A stretch of DNA of 64,000 nucleotides from Endotrypanum monterogeii (GCA_000333855.2 CM007332.1:37138-101137), one strand, 5' to 3'. Counted from the stretch's first letter, positions 18,601 to 28,771 are shown. The notes: generated from the sequence alone by a model not told the origin. A program made the numbers and translations.

Positions 18601-20672
18601 CCACAGATGCCCGCCGCCAGGTCACGCTTTCTTCTGTCGCCCTGCCATCGCCCTCCAGGGTGGAGGCGCATGAGGCACCCAAGACGTTACAACACCTCTT
18701 GCTTCACGTCCTTCACCCTATTCTCAACAAGGAGCTCTTGCACGGTAGCAATGCCCTTGACTGCGAACACTGCCATCGGCGCACCGACACCGTGCTCACT
18801 ACACGTCTGGTAGCGAACGTGGGCAGAGAGGGACAGAGGGAATGCGATGTGGCGGCAGCAGACTTACACGATAAAGGCTCGAGTGTTGTGTCGTTCACGC
18901 GCGTCTTTACCGATAGCGGCGCCGCTGATGTAGGGCGCGAGGTTGAGGAGGGGATGCCAGGTACCCCCCGTGAAAAGGAATGCGGGTCTCCACACGGGAG
19001 GTCCCAGTCGATGGCGACGGGCTTGAAGTCTTCGGACTCCGTGTCGAATACAGCGGCTGGAGGGGGTCTTCCGTACTACCTGGCGATCCAGCTGAACCGC
19101 TTCGCCTACCAGCGCATCTCGCAGTCCTACCAAAAAATTACCGATGGCGTACCGCTGAATGAGGTGATCATCGTCCCCGTCTACACCACAGGGGCTGAAC
19201 AGCGAGACCCACCCCAGCCCTCTTCGGGTGTGCATGGGTTCAACAAATCGACTCTGACGACCAGCGAAGTGGCGGGCAACTGTGATCTGCAGCACGAAGA
19301 CGAAGGTCGGTACAGTAGCCCTGTTGATCGGGTATCAGCGGTGCCTGCCGATCCGGTCTGGGTTGCGTATCGTCTGCGAGCTATCGTCATTCATAGTGGC
19401 TCCACGCCGAATAGCGGTCATTATTTCACACTGGCGCGTTGTCTCGCAGCGACGCCGGTGGAGGTGCAGCCTGACAACAGGAACTACAGCGAAGAAGAGG
19501 TGGATCATGCGGTTGTTGCATCAGAGCTGGCGACCCTGCGCGCATACGTCGAGCAGCTGGGGTCCGCGCTCACCAGTTCCCTCCAGGCCGAGCCTGATTT
19601 CCCCAGCGGGCAACGTGCGCGCCAAACGACGGGGGCAGGCGATGCGGCATCAGTTGAAGGCTCTTCGAGTCATAACGGTGCAGAGGTGGCTGGCTGGCCG
19701 CCACAGGACAGGGCTCCTGTGCCACACACGCCCCCGGGCACCGAGGCGGGGTTCCCATCACCGGTGCCTTCCCCAGCGCCGACACTCCCCGACGCCGCCG
19801 TTTCAGTCAGTGGCGATCGCCTCTACGAGAGCTGGGTGATGCTCAACGACTCCCACGTCCAGCCGGTCGGCGTGGACACGATGCGCAGCATCTTGCACGG
19901 GTCTGGTGGTGGTGTGTACTCATCCATGGAGACGCCGTACATCATACTCTACGAAAAGACGCCGGTCGCCTTTCAAAAGACCGCGGCGCACCCTGCGCTG
20001 TCAGGGAATGAGGAAGCGGCGGATCCATACGTCCCTGACGCTACACGGTCGGTGGCCCTGAGGTTGCAACGCCTGTGGGAGACACCTTATCCCTCGGTCT
20101 GCAACTCAGGCGGCGCCTCCACTGGTGACCCACGCGCCGAGTCGGTTCAGTTTTCTCCGGCAGTAATGCAGACGTTCACCGCGCGGCTGAAGGACGAGAC
20201 GGCCAGCAGCACCGCCAACAAACCCGTCTCCCGAAAGATAAAGCCGTATATTCCCCCTTTCATAGTCGGCAATGAAACGCGTCCACTTCCTCAGGCAGCA
20301 GCTGCACTGACATCCGGAGAAACGCAAGGCGCAACTTCGAGAGCTGCTTTCGCTGAGCCACCATGGGTTGGCACGACGAATACCGGAAATGTGGTCCCAT
20401 CCGAGGGATCCAAAGCCTTTCATGTGGATCTGAGCAATGATGTACCAGTCGTTTCCAGTGACCGCAACGTTAGTCGTGCTACAGCATCACACCGCCCGCG
20501 TCGGCTGACATCCGTTACCAAGTACAGTCAGGTACTTCGCACCAAGCGGCACAGCGCATCCAGGAACCACGGAGGTGCAGGAAAACACCGAAAGCGTGGC
20601 GGCTCGGCGCACAAGGGCGCTGTACTCAGCTCAAGTGGTAGCGATGTCAGCTCAGAGCTGGACGACGGGTAG
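15699..20672 (+). CDS. Ubiquitin carboxyl-terminal hydrolase (USP, peptidase family C19)
   Basis: 1657 residues from the first in-frame ATG; the frame opens three codons earlier at a GTG. It removes ubiquitin from proteins. The Cys box is GLRNTGNTCFLNSVVQ, with catalytic C705. HQHDASEFWHALLDQL matches the QQDAxEF box. Two Cys pairs, C845/C848 and C1022/C1025, form the usual fingers zinc site. YYLAIQLNRFAY is the LxLxRF strand. The His box SGSTPNSGHYFTLAR has H1241, and the third catalytic residue lies in SWVMLNDSHV (D1384). The protein ends that domain with the YILLY-like strand PYIILYEK. The catalytic domain is split by Ser/Thr-rich inserts at about 870-990 and 1045-1115, and in the region after the His box. 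The N-terminal 690 residues have helical parts (16430-17300) but no UBP finger that I can see. The basic C-terminal tail may be a nuclear signal. All catalytic residues are present, so I expect activity. Confidence 0.95.
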   Translation: MAKSDMTNISAAAEKTHMERETAVPHQERVLPPPPVELALEEGPDVADASTEDPVEFILHRVDCIEQWRATVVRLNATQLGVSLVRGVLRRGRFATPPLRPFETTETRALAGGAVEAREEAHVHCPALSELPSLRTCTAYDPGQSATPILGQNDSGAASRQAVYPHHDSVCSTHTISQPSVARRTLVQSVSRASVPLYMGILSALVAHGVTSLYDEDSRTDSQSASEAAAARPVKAAVSTLSTAERDFQAPEGYLHLSTDMNRALHEIHRAAAEVICTIDHESQEMQTLASACLMSEEDSMRDLQLDVCRSCRRLSLIAANLYSLVAFLSFFAVEEAVLPVKALGTAVRTAASVATASHLSDEAAARATHEAEAACSAGNDCHPRCPPIHSLSTFPSVSAVATATTDHDAHAIASTGGTGKWVPFASVTCPAHHMLEAIAAVPPYTVERFHELFDASGQLPQTVWRVFSTTATTLSQFAVSWSLTTGDAQSHQTFNNTARAVLGEDQRCLLLQLHRLCSRFVVLRHRVYALHPVNPLYFKVKQMLEWGGLLNASVPDEWSYDNGDIDRCDLHSDSLHNTYPLGHHLRVSASNRAALRAVMTCPHAATAGDSAHRRVQGKSAFVPSGHGVGGGWRGSTPGDGRASAPLSLLASLVSAGTNGRASAGLASLLTGSSADPSPGPSGAASLQHSSVPGYVGLRNTGNTCFLNSVVQLLGSASLFRDDLMLRVQSAVFDHSASTDHQPPEDTRATATEIMADLFTKYGCRLAIALLLGELQWRGAHHHQGPAVVPDYLTPHLPPPFDDHHQHDASEFWHALLDQLDLPSQPGGAVVAKWFSGRTTTTMKCVSCQRKRLHTNTFWDISTPLLRSASASSAPVPLGGGPSSPAAVSTKPGAAPTTSTGPVVKQVDVERFANATAVTTTYMDPSAPEELISTSTAAYASVEQEAVTDAEEDPRMWIDGQTILSTPPTDARRQVTLSSVALPSPSRVEAHEAPKTLQHLLLHVLHPILNKELLHGSNALDCEHCHRRTDTVLTTRLVANVGREGQRECDVAAADLHDKGSSVVSFTRVFTDSGAADVGREVEEGMPGTPREKECGSPHGRSQSMATGLKSSDSVSNTAAGGGLPYYLAIQLNRFAYQRISQSYQKITDGVPLNEVIIVPVYTTGAEQRDPPQPSSGVHGFNKSTLTTSEVAGNCDLQHEDEGRYSSPVDRVSAVPADPVWVAYRLRAIVIHSGSTPNSGHYFTLARCLAATPVEVQPDNRNYSEEEVDHAVVASELATLRAYVEQLGSALTSSLQAEPDFPSGQRARQTTGAGDAASVEGSSSHNGAEVAGWPPQDRAPVPHTPPGTEAGFPSPVPSPAPTLPDAAVSVSGDRLYESWVMLNDSHVQPVGVDTMRSILHGSGGGVYSSMETPYIILYEKTPVAFQKTAAHPALSGNEEAADPYVPDATRSVALRLQRLWETPYPSVCNSGGASTGDPRAESVQFSPAVMQTFTARLKDETASSTANKPVSRKIKPYIPPFIVGNETRPLPQAAAALTSGETQGATSRAAFAEPPWVGTTNTGNVVPSEGSKAFHVDLSNDVPVVSSDRNVSRATASHRPRRLTSVTKYSQVLRTKRHSASRNHGGAGKHRKRGGSAHKGAVLSSSGSDVSSELDDG

Positions 20673-20797
20673 GATAGGCTTCACTGTCAACTTTGTATCC
20701 GGCGCGTGTAACAAATTGGGTGGCGATTGCCCATGCGTGCAGCAATCATCACTGCGTGGCCGATGAGAAGAGGCGACGTGCAGAACGCGTTTGTGTG

Positions 20798-20821
20798 ATT
20801 ATTATTATTATTATTATTATT
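20798..20821. repeat. (ATT)n microsatellite
   Basis: About eight ATT/TTA units in the USP 3'UTR, followed by a poly-T run. Confidence 0.95.
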
Positions 20822-20959
20822 CTTTTTTTTTTACCGAAAAGGGTGGTAACGTCTGCGGTTGTCTTTCTATCGATCAATAATAGGGGGGGGGAGGGAGGGT
20901 ATATACATCTTATATCGAGGGATTATTGAGGCGGGGAGGGAAGGGGGGGGGGCTGAGAT

Positions 20960-21570
20960 GTATTCGGACAACGTTACCTATCGCTCGGAGTAGTGGGCAA
21001 GGGAGGGGGGCGCCGAGTGAATAGATTTGCTGCGCTAATCCAGCAGCAACACCTGTCCTCGACAGGGAGGGTCTGAGTCGGCGTTGTACCAATGGGGGAC
21101 CTGCGAGTCAGTGTAAAGCTGACATCAAACCATAAAAAAAAAAAATGAGCTCATTGCTGAGTTCGAGGCTGTTTCAGACCAGAGAGAACGTCTGTTGAGT
21201 GCACGACACGGAGCGGGACGATCCATACCCTGCTGCACATTAACCATCGCTTCGTACACTGATTTTAACCGGTGACTACTGCTGGGACAGGGACGGCACA
21301 GAGTGCCGATGCTGCGCTCTATCGGTTACCCCTAGTGGGTCTTCGGCATACCAACTCTCCGGTGTTCTGCCGATCATACAGTATGTTTGAAGAAGGGAGT
21401 CACGGGTGGGCTGATCAAGGCCGGTGACCTACTTCGGTTGGCGTCATGGGTCCGCATGGGCTTCGGCGATCACGTGCGTGTGTGTGTGCCCCTCCTTTAT
21501 CTCTTCCCCATGGGCATGAGTGGGTTGTTTTGCTCGCGTCGCGTGAGTGTTTCACACCGAGAAATGTTTC
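20960..21570. other. Ordinary-complexity block in spacer; possible SIDER-type retroposon remnant
   Basis: About 600 bases with balanced composition and few simple repeats, unlike the rest of the spacer, with an A13 run at 21133-21145. Leishmania 3'UTRs commonly hold short degenerate SIDER retroposons of about this length with A-rich ends. I cannot identify the diagnostic signature by eye, so this is only a candidate. Confidence 0.2.
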
Positions 21571-22420
21571 AGTAATTCTCTATGCACACACATGATGATT
21601 GATGGAGAAGCATTGAGGCTGAACAGCAACGAGACCCACATGTATGCGTGTGCCACGTGTATGCGTAACCTCCGAGATCCAGTCGAGTGACTAGTGGAGC
21701 AGAAATCTTGTGAAACGTGATGGTTCCCCCCCCCCACCCCATATTATATTATAGTGGAGTCCATCAGACCCCAATCTGTATTTTGTCGATTTTATGTCGA
21801 GTAGCGTAGTGACTTGGAGCACAGCAAACGAGAAAGAACTGAAAATAATAATAATAATAAAAAACAAGTGGGTAGGTCGACAAGGTCTGAGGGGGTTATG
21901 ATTCGTAAATGGAAAACCTTAGTGCACTCTTCTGATAGGTGTCAGAGTCGCACTCTCGCGCCCATCTCACGACAGATCCCATCGGCTTTGGCCTTTGTCG
22001 CGCACCTCTTATCGAAAGGAAGACTGAAGACGCCCAGGAGGCCTTCAATAGGCACACGACCTTACTCGATGACTGGGGGGGGGGGGCGGCGGCGGCGGCT
22101 CGCCGTGTGTACGCTGGATGAACACGCTGCAAACATGTGCGACAATGAAGAACTATTTTTACTGATTCTGTTCCTCTTTTTTTCTCCTTTTATGACACGT
22201 ACACGCGCACGTGCTACTGCCACAGTGTGCTCGAGTGCCTTCACCCTCTGTGTTGCATCTTTTTGTATCTCATCCCCAACCCCCCTTCTTTACGGAGCAG
22301 CAGCAGCACCACCATCAACAACAGAAACATCTCATCAACGCGGCTTATCGGGTGCGTCTCTCTCAGCGCTTCCTGACGAGGAGGGGGAAAAAGTCCTCTT
22401 GAGCACTTCCAACGACACAC

Positions 22421-22519
22421 GTGTGTGTGTGTGTGTGTGTGTGGTGATACCGAGGAAGCTAGCTGTAAACGGCGGTGCAACAATACGCGAGGCAGCACAC
22501 ACACACACACACACACACA
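22421..22519. repeat. Complementary (GT)n and (CA)n tracts separated by about 53 bases
   Basis: Eleven GT units at 22421-22442 and about twelve CA units at 22496-22519 are complementary in inverted orientation, so RNA across them could fold into a stem of about 22 pairs. Confidence 0.8.
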
Positions 22520-23189
22520 GGCACCATAGCCAATTCTCTCTTTGGCTTTCCGCTCAACCCTCATCGTTTCCCCCACAATCTTTCTTCCTGTTGCTCCTGG
22601 TGTACACGCCTCATTGTGGCGTTCGTCCCTTCACTGCTTTTTTCTTTTGTCCCCTTTTTAAAAAAAAAATTCATTCATGTGTATTATGTAGTGCACGCGT
22701 CTCTCCCTCTCTCCCCGCGACGCGTTTTCGCTTGTCCGAGTGACACCTGTCTCTGCTCCTTTTTCAACGGCAACTCCTTGGTGATTTTTATTTTGAGAAT
22801 CAAGGGACTTACACACACTGGCGAAGACAGACAGACACAGACGTAATCAAGTGTGTGTGTGTGTCCTTTTTTTTCTGTGAATATTTTCATTGTGTGTTTT
22901 GGGGGGTTTTTCTTTCAATACTGCGAAGGAAGGATTGTGTGAGAATTTTTTAAAAAGGCGAATGTTGCGGGCAATGGCAGAAACGCGCGTCTCTCCGACC
23001 CCATAGCATCCTTCCGTCCTTCCCCCCCCCCTGCTCCTCCTCATCCCTCCCCACACACGTTTGCCTGTGGGCACCACCTTAGCGTGGCCACATTGTCGAT
23101 TGAACGATTGTTCTCTCAAATCGTACCCCATATTGACCATTCGCGTTCTTTTTATTTTTGTGACTCATCCAGAATATTTACGAACACAC

Positions 23190-23285
23190 ACACATACACA
23201 TAAATATATACCTATATACATTTATATTTATATACATATATATATATATATACATACATATATATATAATATATATATATATTTA
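23190..23285. repeat. TA/CATA-rich low-complexity tract
   Basis: Nearly 100 bases of (TA)n, (CATA)n and TATTTA variants upstream of the T-rich tracts of the next gene. Confidence 0.9.
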
Positions 23286-23539
23286 TGTGTATGTGTAAAT
23301 TGTCTCATTCTCACGCATCTTCGTCTTCTTGTGGTCTATGTGTGTATCTGCTGATCTTTTTTTTTTTGATTCAGATCTCCCCCTCATTTTTTTCCGTTTT
23401 TCCTCCTCACCTACACTGCGTTACTTTTTAGTTTTGGATCGACTCGGCAAACATTTATTTTTTTGTTCTTGTATGAGCGTATAATTCATATATATATATT
23501 TTTATTTATTTATTTATTTATTTATATATTTTCATTGAT

Positions 23540-23585
23540 CTCTCTCATCATTTTTTTTTTAATTTTTATTTTTCAAACAACGAAG
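23540..23585 (+). promoter_or_regulatory. Likely trans-splice acceptor for the unknown gene at 23662
   Basis: A T-rich tract is followed by CGAAG, with AG at 23584-23585, about 76 bases before the ATG. An alternative acceptor is the CAG near 23373-23375 after an earlier poly-T. Confidence 0.4.
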
Positions 23586-23661
23586 CTCATTGTTCTCGTT
23601 CTAGTTGTCTTCACTTCAACCGAGCTCGCTATCGTCTCCAGGCGTGCGGTGCCAATCCCAG

Positions 23662-26600
23662 ATGACGCGGTCGTTGTCCAGCGAAACACCAAGCGGAGAC
23701 GGCGGCAGCGACAGCGACACAGGTGGAGTTACAGCCGAAATGGCGAGTACGTCACCGGAGTTGGTCTCGCGGGTGCCAGCTGCCTCCTTGCTTTCCTCTG
23801 CCAATTTCTCAAAGGGCTCCTTTCACATGCCTGCATCGACCTCAAGGGGGACACGCAGTGAGGACTGCGCGACGGGGCGTGCGGACACCATAAAGGAAAA
23901 CAGATTCGCTGCACATGATTATAGACAGCAGATGCCGCATATTCTTTCCTCGACAGACAGAGGTGGCCCACAGCCGTTAACCCCGCGACGCCAGTCATGC
24001 CTCCCTTGTAGTGGTGGTGATGGCGGAGAACCTTGCCAAGCCCGAGACAAGGTTAGTACTAGTGTGCCAACACCAGGCCTTGGGCTGATATCTTCTCCAA
24101 CAAGTACAACGAGTATCCCCGAGGAAGCGGGCGAGAGACCCAGTGTCATTCCAACTTTTGGACCGATGGGCCGGCAACTGGGCGGCACCACTGTGTGGGC
24201 TTCTGCTGTGAACGGCTGTGTTGCGGCAGCCCCAACCGCCGCTAGTGCTTGTACATGGGGACCGTCTTGTTTCTCTGCCCATGGCAACGGTATTCACATC
24301 CCTCTTCATCGTCCTCAACAAATATGCAGCGTCTTAACGGTTGATGCAATGGAACCCACAGACTCGAGGACGCCTGTGTTGTCGCATACTGTGCGGAAGC
24401 CCACCGCGCCGCCTCCGGTTCACGGGCCCGCTGTGGCTTGTCGTGAACGAACTTCGGATGGGGTTGATGTCACGCTTGGAGACTGCGTGGAAGCGGAGGT
24501 TGCGTCAACGCTGAGGGAAACCCATGCACCAGCCTCCGTTCAAAAGCACCTTCCCACGGACAAAAATCAGTCGATGGGTGCTGCCGCGCTCGATAATGAG
24601 GCGGCTCGGGAAGGGTTAGGAGAAGGGCCAACGATACTCGTCACGTCTTCTGCTGCCCGCGCAGCGCAGGGCGAAGGCGACAGCGGTGGCAGTGCTGAGC
24701 GCCTTCGCATCCGTGCTGGGAATGATCAGCGAAAGCATCCCGTGACTGACGATATGAAAGACGTTCCCCAACTGAATGAAGACGTGTGTTGTGCCTTCAC
24801 AACGGAGGCACCCGTGAAGCACTTACCCTTCTCGATTTGCGAGGAGTCGGGCACCAGCATCGCTCCAGGTCTTGACCTACTTTCGGTCAAGAATGGCTTG
24901 CTACGAGGGCTGGTGTCGTCGTCATCGTTGCAGCAGCGGAGCAGCTGCCCAGCGGAAAAGACTGATTGTACGGTTAGAGGGGCCAGAAGCGGCGACGGTA
25001 GCCTGGGGAGTCACTCAAATCCTATTGCCCTCAAGCAGATCATGGAGGACCCACCGTGCAGCCACTGCCGCCATGTGGCACAATCGAGGGGCCGTAATTT
25101 CGAGGACCTCATGATATTGCCTCTCACCTCTCTTGTGACTGTGCCCCCAACAGTTCAGACACTTCTTCTGAACTCAGACACAACCAAGGAAGAGCTCTGG
25201 ATGGCGCTCCGAGATCTCTGCCAGCGACTTGAGGTTCTCGAGTGTCGTCTTGCGCGAGGTGAGATATCGCTGGGGAATGAAAAGGGGCGCTATGAAAAGG
25301 TGGGGGGGGGAAACAGCAGTGCAGCCAACAATACATCCAGCGAATACCGAAGGGGCGATGTGTGGAAGAACCCGACGACACCGTCGCCCAGGTCTGACCT
25401 GGAAAAGAAAACCGACCGCACAGCGGGTGATGACTGCACGGGCACAGGTGTTCACAACGCTAGGAGCGACCTGGCCAAGGTGCAGGTGGATCCGGCACAC
25501 TCGTGCAGCAGTGCTTCATTTCAGACCCCCGTACCCACGAGAAACAAGCTCAACTCGAGCCACTCGCAGATGAAGCGCACAGGAGAGTGGGCTACTGCCC
25601 CCTCATCCACTGCAGAGACAGGCATTGCACACATCTCCGTGGATGCCCACCCGCATGCGAACCCGCGTGCCACTCTTTTGAGTCCCAGTCAGAGGGACTG
25701 CAGTAAGAGCAGTAGTGTGTCTTGGGAACTGCGCAGCCGAGTAGTGGAGGTGATCCGCAGCGTCGAGAGAGAGCGCAAGGCACCAGCGATCTCCGTAGCC
25801 GTCCTCCAGCCACACGAGGGTGGAGCAGGTCGTCCTATATGCGGTCTGAACGATCCTAGATACCCGCGTGCGCTCGGTGACGGCACCCGCGAAAGCAGTA
25901 GCAACCTGTGGGGTTCCTCGATATTGGCGCCGTCGGCTGACATGCCAGGGATCCTCGCCAGCGCGCCTTCACTGAGTGTGCACACCGGTGGGATGCGGTA
26001 TGCCCGCACTGTAAGTGATTCACCGGTTTCCGCCGCTTCAGCTGTTGGGCGGACCGCCTGTGGCCCTGCGCACCCGCCGCGCACTGTGGGAGAGGCTGAA
26101 TCGTGTGGAGCTGCCTGCGATGCAGTCTCGCCGCGGGCATCTAGGGGTCAAAGCGATGGAAGTGTGGGTGACGATGCTCGAGTCGTGGGCACTGGGTTCT
26201 ACGTGGCTTCCGCGTTGCCGGTGATATCCGCGGGAGAGGTGCACACGCCGCTCCCATGGTCTACGCGAGACCCTGGCTGCGATGGGGAAGGTACCAGTAG
26301 CGCCGCAGGGGTGCAACGGTCACTGTCATTGCCGGCGTTCCCTGAATGCGCGCCTGTTGCTGTAGGTGAAGGCGATTTTTTTAACTTCGTGGCTGACGTC
26401 GCATCGACCTCCTGGGGATGCGACGCTGTCCAGGCGACAACCGGAAGTACTGCCAGTGAGAGCTACCTGAACCACATTTCACTCAACACGCGCAGTCTCA
26501 CTCCGTCAAGCGCGGGCCAGCATCCGTCAGGGTCTTCGATACATAGGAGGGCCTACGACACTTCCGCAGCAGTGATCTCCAGTCGAGTGGTTCCCCGAGG

Positions 26601-27021
26601 GAATATAGTGTCTGCGGTGCACGCGCCTACGTCCTCCCCACGTCAGACCGCTCGAGAGGGTCCCTGCGACCGCGGAGGAAACACCTCACCGAACAAGCAG
26701 CCCGCGTCCCAACAGCAGCAGGTGCAGGAGCAGGAGCAGCACCAACATCCACCGACGACAAGGACACATGCCTATGGGGATGACGCTGCTCAGTTGGCGC
26801 AGGTCACCGTTCGATTGCAGTCATTGCTTCCCGTGCAACCGGACGGCCCCGGCTCAGCAGTGCATTCAACTGCCTCACAAACACTTCAGTGGCTCAGGCA
26901 GCTGCAGCAAGAAGGCTCTGCCGTGTCACTCGTCACCGAGACCGATGAAAGGATTGCGCTGCGGCAGTGGAGGAGCGAGGCGGCGTTGGTGAAGGCAAAG
27001 GGAACACGGACAATGTACTAG
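23662..27021 (+). CDS. Hypothetical protein, largely disordered
   Basis: 1119 residues from the first in-frame ATG (MTRSLSSETPSGDGG); the frame opens 19 codons earlier at a TTG. I do not recognise it. Nearly the whole chain is rich in Ser, Thr, Pro, Gly and Ala with scattered charges and looks intrinsically disordered. Two parts look ordered: a short amphipathic helix at about 512-535 (LWMALRDLCQRLEVLECRLA), probably a small coiled coil, and a C-terminal helical segment from about 1035 to the end, including LRQWRSEAALVKAK. A Gln-rich stretch near residues 1015-1028 (QQQQVQEQEQHQH) separates them. There is no signal peptide, membrane segment, zinc pattern or enzyme motif. Length and uninterrupted frame in a GC-rich coding style support a real gene. 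Disorder plus two helices suggests a scaffold or RNA-associated protein, but this is a guess. Confidence 0.8.
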   Translation: MTRSLSSETPSGDGGSDSDTGGVTAEMASTSPELVSRVPAASLLSSANFSKGSFHMPASTSRGTRSEDCATGRADTIKENRFAAHDYRQQMPHILSSTDRGGPQPLTPRRQSCLPCSGGDGGEPCQARDKVSTSVPTPGLGLISSPTSTTSIPEEAGERPSVIPTFGPMGRQLGGTTVWASAVNGCVAAAPTAASACTWGPSCFSAHGNGIHIPLHRPQQICSVLTVDAMEPTDSRTPVLSHTVRKPTAPPPVHGPAVACRERTSDGVDVTLGDCVEAEVASTLRETHAPASVQKHLPTDKNQSMGAAALDNEAAREGLGEGPTILVTSSAARAAQGEGDSGGSAERLRIRAGNDQRKHPVTDDMKDVPQLNEDVCCAFTTEAPVKHLPFSICEESGTSIAPGLDLLSVKNGLLRGLVSSSSLQQRSSCPAEKTDCTVRGARSGDGSLGSHSNPIALKQIMEDPPCSHCRHVAQSRGRNFEDLMILPLTSLVTVPPTVQTLLLNSDTTKEELWMALRDLCQRLEVLECRLARGEISLGNEKGRYEKVGGGNSSAANNTSSEYRRGDVWKNPTTPSPRSDLEKKTDRTAGDDCTGTGVHNARSDLAKVQVDPAHSCSSASFQTPVPTRNKLNSSHSQMKRTGEWATAPSSTAETGIAHISVDAHPHANPRATLLSPSQRDCSKSSSVSWELRSRVVEVIRSVERERKAPAISVAVLQPHEGGAGRPICGLNDPRYPRALGDGTRESSSNLWGSSILAPSADMPGILASAPSLSVHTGGMRYARTVSDSPVSAASAVGRTACGPAHPPRTVGEAESCGAACDAVSPRASRGQSDGSVGDDARVVGTGFYVASALPVISAGEVHTPLPWSTRDPGCDGEGTSSAAGVQRSLSLPAFPECAPVAVGEGDFFNFVADVASTSWGCDAVQATTGSTASESYLNHISLNTRSLTPSSAGQHPSGSSIHRRAYDTSAAVISSRVVPRGNIVSAVHAPTSSPRQTAREGPCDRGGNTSPNKQPASQQQQVQEQEQHQHPPTTRTHAYGDDAAQLAQVTVRLQSLLPVQPDGPGSAVHSTASQTLQWLRQLQQEGSAVSLVTETDERIALRQWRSEAALVKAKGTRTMY

Positions 27022-28381
27022 TCGGTCCGGGAAGTCGTATGGTGAGCCAGGTGAAACACTGTTTCGTCGGATGCAGCTGCGTATGTCTTTATGCCGGGAA
27101 CGGGGGGGAGGCAGCGTGGATTGAAGCGAAGCTTGCACTGTGGAGAAAACGTGCGAGGCTGCTGAGAAACATCTTCTGTGCATGGCGTGGGGCTTGTCTG
27201 CACAGACGGAAATATTCTATTCATTGGAGAGTTGGACCGTCCCCCCCCCCTCCCCTCTACACACACACTCTCTCACACACACACACACAGACATAACGTG
27301 TAGTTAAAAGCCACACGCCGACCATTCCACTCGTTCCTGCTTCTCCACAAAGATATCTTTCTCAAGGCTGCATCATCCTTCGCCAACTTTTTTTTTTTTG
27401 CATGCCGCTGTACATTCCCCCATCCCCCTCCTCCCTCGCCCTTTTCGTGTGACCATGTACGGTAGCACCCCCGCCTCCCCCATTTGTGATGCTTTGTGTA
27501 CATGCGTAGTCCGACCCTCCCCCCCCCCTTGTTCCTTCACTAGACTCTGTGGGTACTGGCGTATCGTTTTTTTTATGTTTTCTGTCACCCGGTACATTCG
27601 CATTCTGTGTCGAGGCTGTGTGTGTGTGTGTGTGTGTGATTGTGTTTCTACGTATTCTTCTTTTTATTGGAAAGGAAGGGAGAATGGGGAAACGTGGAGG
27701 TGGTGTGGTACGCCGCTGCTTCATCTCTTCCTGTCATTACATGGAGATCCTCGACTGCGTTCTCATGCGCATTCGTCAATCTTGCTCTACCTCTGTTGGG
27801 TGTGTGCAACACTTCATCTCGTCTTGTATAAACGAGGGAGGGTGTGGGGGACAGTTGGGTGGCTCGCCGGCGTTGATTGTGTGCATTCTCCTGTTTGTCT
27901 CTCTCTGTGACACTGGCCCTGCTGTTTCAGACGTTTTCCCTGCTTGGTTGTGTACCTCCCTCCACCCGTCCTCCTCTCTCGTCTTTGCCCCCACAGTGCT
28001 CTCGCACAAGCTTGGTAGATGGTGAGGCTCAGTATTTGTCAGTACTGATTCACTGTCGTAGCCAAAAAAAAAAAAGGGTAGGCGCTCCTCTGTTTTGAGG
28101 TCTTTGGAGGGACGGAGGGGGGATAGCACATAAGTAGAGCAACTTCTGTGTGCTTGTGTGTTTGTGTAGTGGGAAGAAAAAACACGTTGTCTGCGGCTCG
28201 GGTGAGTACTGTCCTGTCTATCTTCACACCTATGTAGAAAGGGGGGAAGAAGGGGCAATTGCTCACCATGAGACCGGCAAGCTGCACATTCTCCGTCCAG
28301 GAACGGCCCCATGATCGTTCTGTGTATAAGTATGTGTGTGCTTGTGTATTGTGTCGTGGCACTTGTCACCTTATGTCCCGA

Positions 28382-28399
28382 TATATATATATATATATT
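28382..28399. repeat. (TA)n microsatellite
   Basis: About nine TA units in the spacer before RPT3. Confidence 0.9.
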
Positions 28400-28646
28400 G
28401 CTGTTATAAACCTTCTACCTCTTCCGTATTATCGAACCCATCACACACTAATGATCCCCACGTGTACGTGCGTGCCTGCACAAATAAGCACGTCCACACG
28501 TCATTCCAGCGCGTGGGTGCGTTCGTCAGTGCTCTGAATGCTGCAGCACTGCTGCATATCGCGTTACTGTTTGGACATTCACATCAAAACATATTCTCTA
28601 CTACATCTTCCTTCTCCATCTCTCTCTCTACATGTATACTAAATAT

Positions 28647-28670
28647 ATATGCATATATATATATATATAT
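28647..28670. repeat. (TA)n microsatellite
   Basis: About twelve TA units, preceded by an interrupted ATATATGCATA block. Confidence 0.9.
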
Positions 28671-28771
28671 GCCTATTGTGTATTTTTATTTTTTTAATTC
28701 TATATTGGGCCACAAAGTCTGGAAAAATAAAACATTTTTTATTTTTATTTTTACAGCAGCGAGCAGTGTCA

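Larger units (their letters stand above)
20673..23661 (+). other. Long intergenic region between the USP and unknown gene
   Basis: Nearly 3 kb without a supported gene. Contents: (ATT)n at 20798-20821 followed by poly-T; a G-rich block at 20883-20960; a block of ordinary complexity at about 20960-21570 with an A13 run at 21133-21145; (AAT)n at 21844-21860; a G-run near 22077-22085; paired (GT)n and (CA)n tracts at 22421-22442 and 22496-22519; T and A runs; a TA/TATT-rich stretch at 23190-23285; and T-rich tracts at 23357-23420 and 23463-23572. The longest open frame (21814-22743) is dominated by repeat-encoded His/Thr and starts without ATG context, so it is not called. Confidence 0.65.

Noticed and set aside
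21814..22743. 309-residue open frame in the USP downstream spacer
   Set aside because: It starts in an AAT repeat, runs through (GT)n and (CA)n as Val-Cys and His-Thr repeats, and shows no domain or coding-like composition.
23463..23861. 132-residue frame before the unknown gene
   Set aside because: Its first half is the T-rich splice tract read as Phe/Ile/Leu, and the rest overlaps the real gene in another frame.
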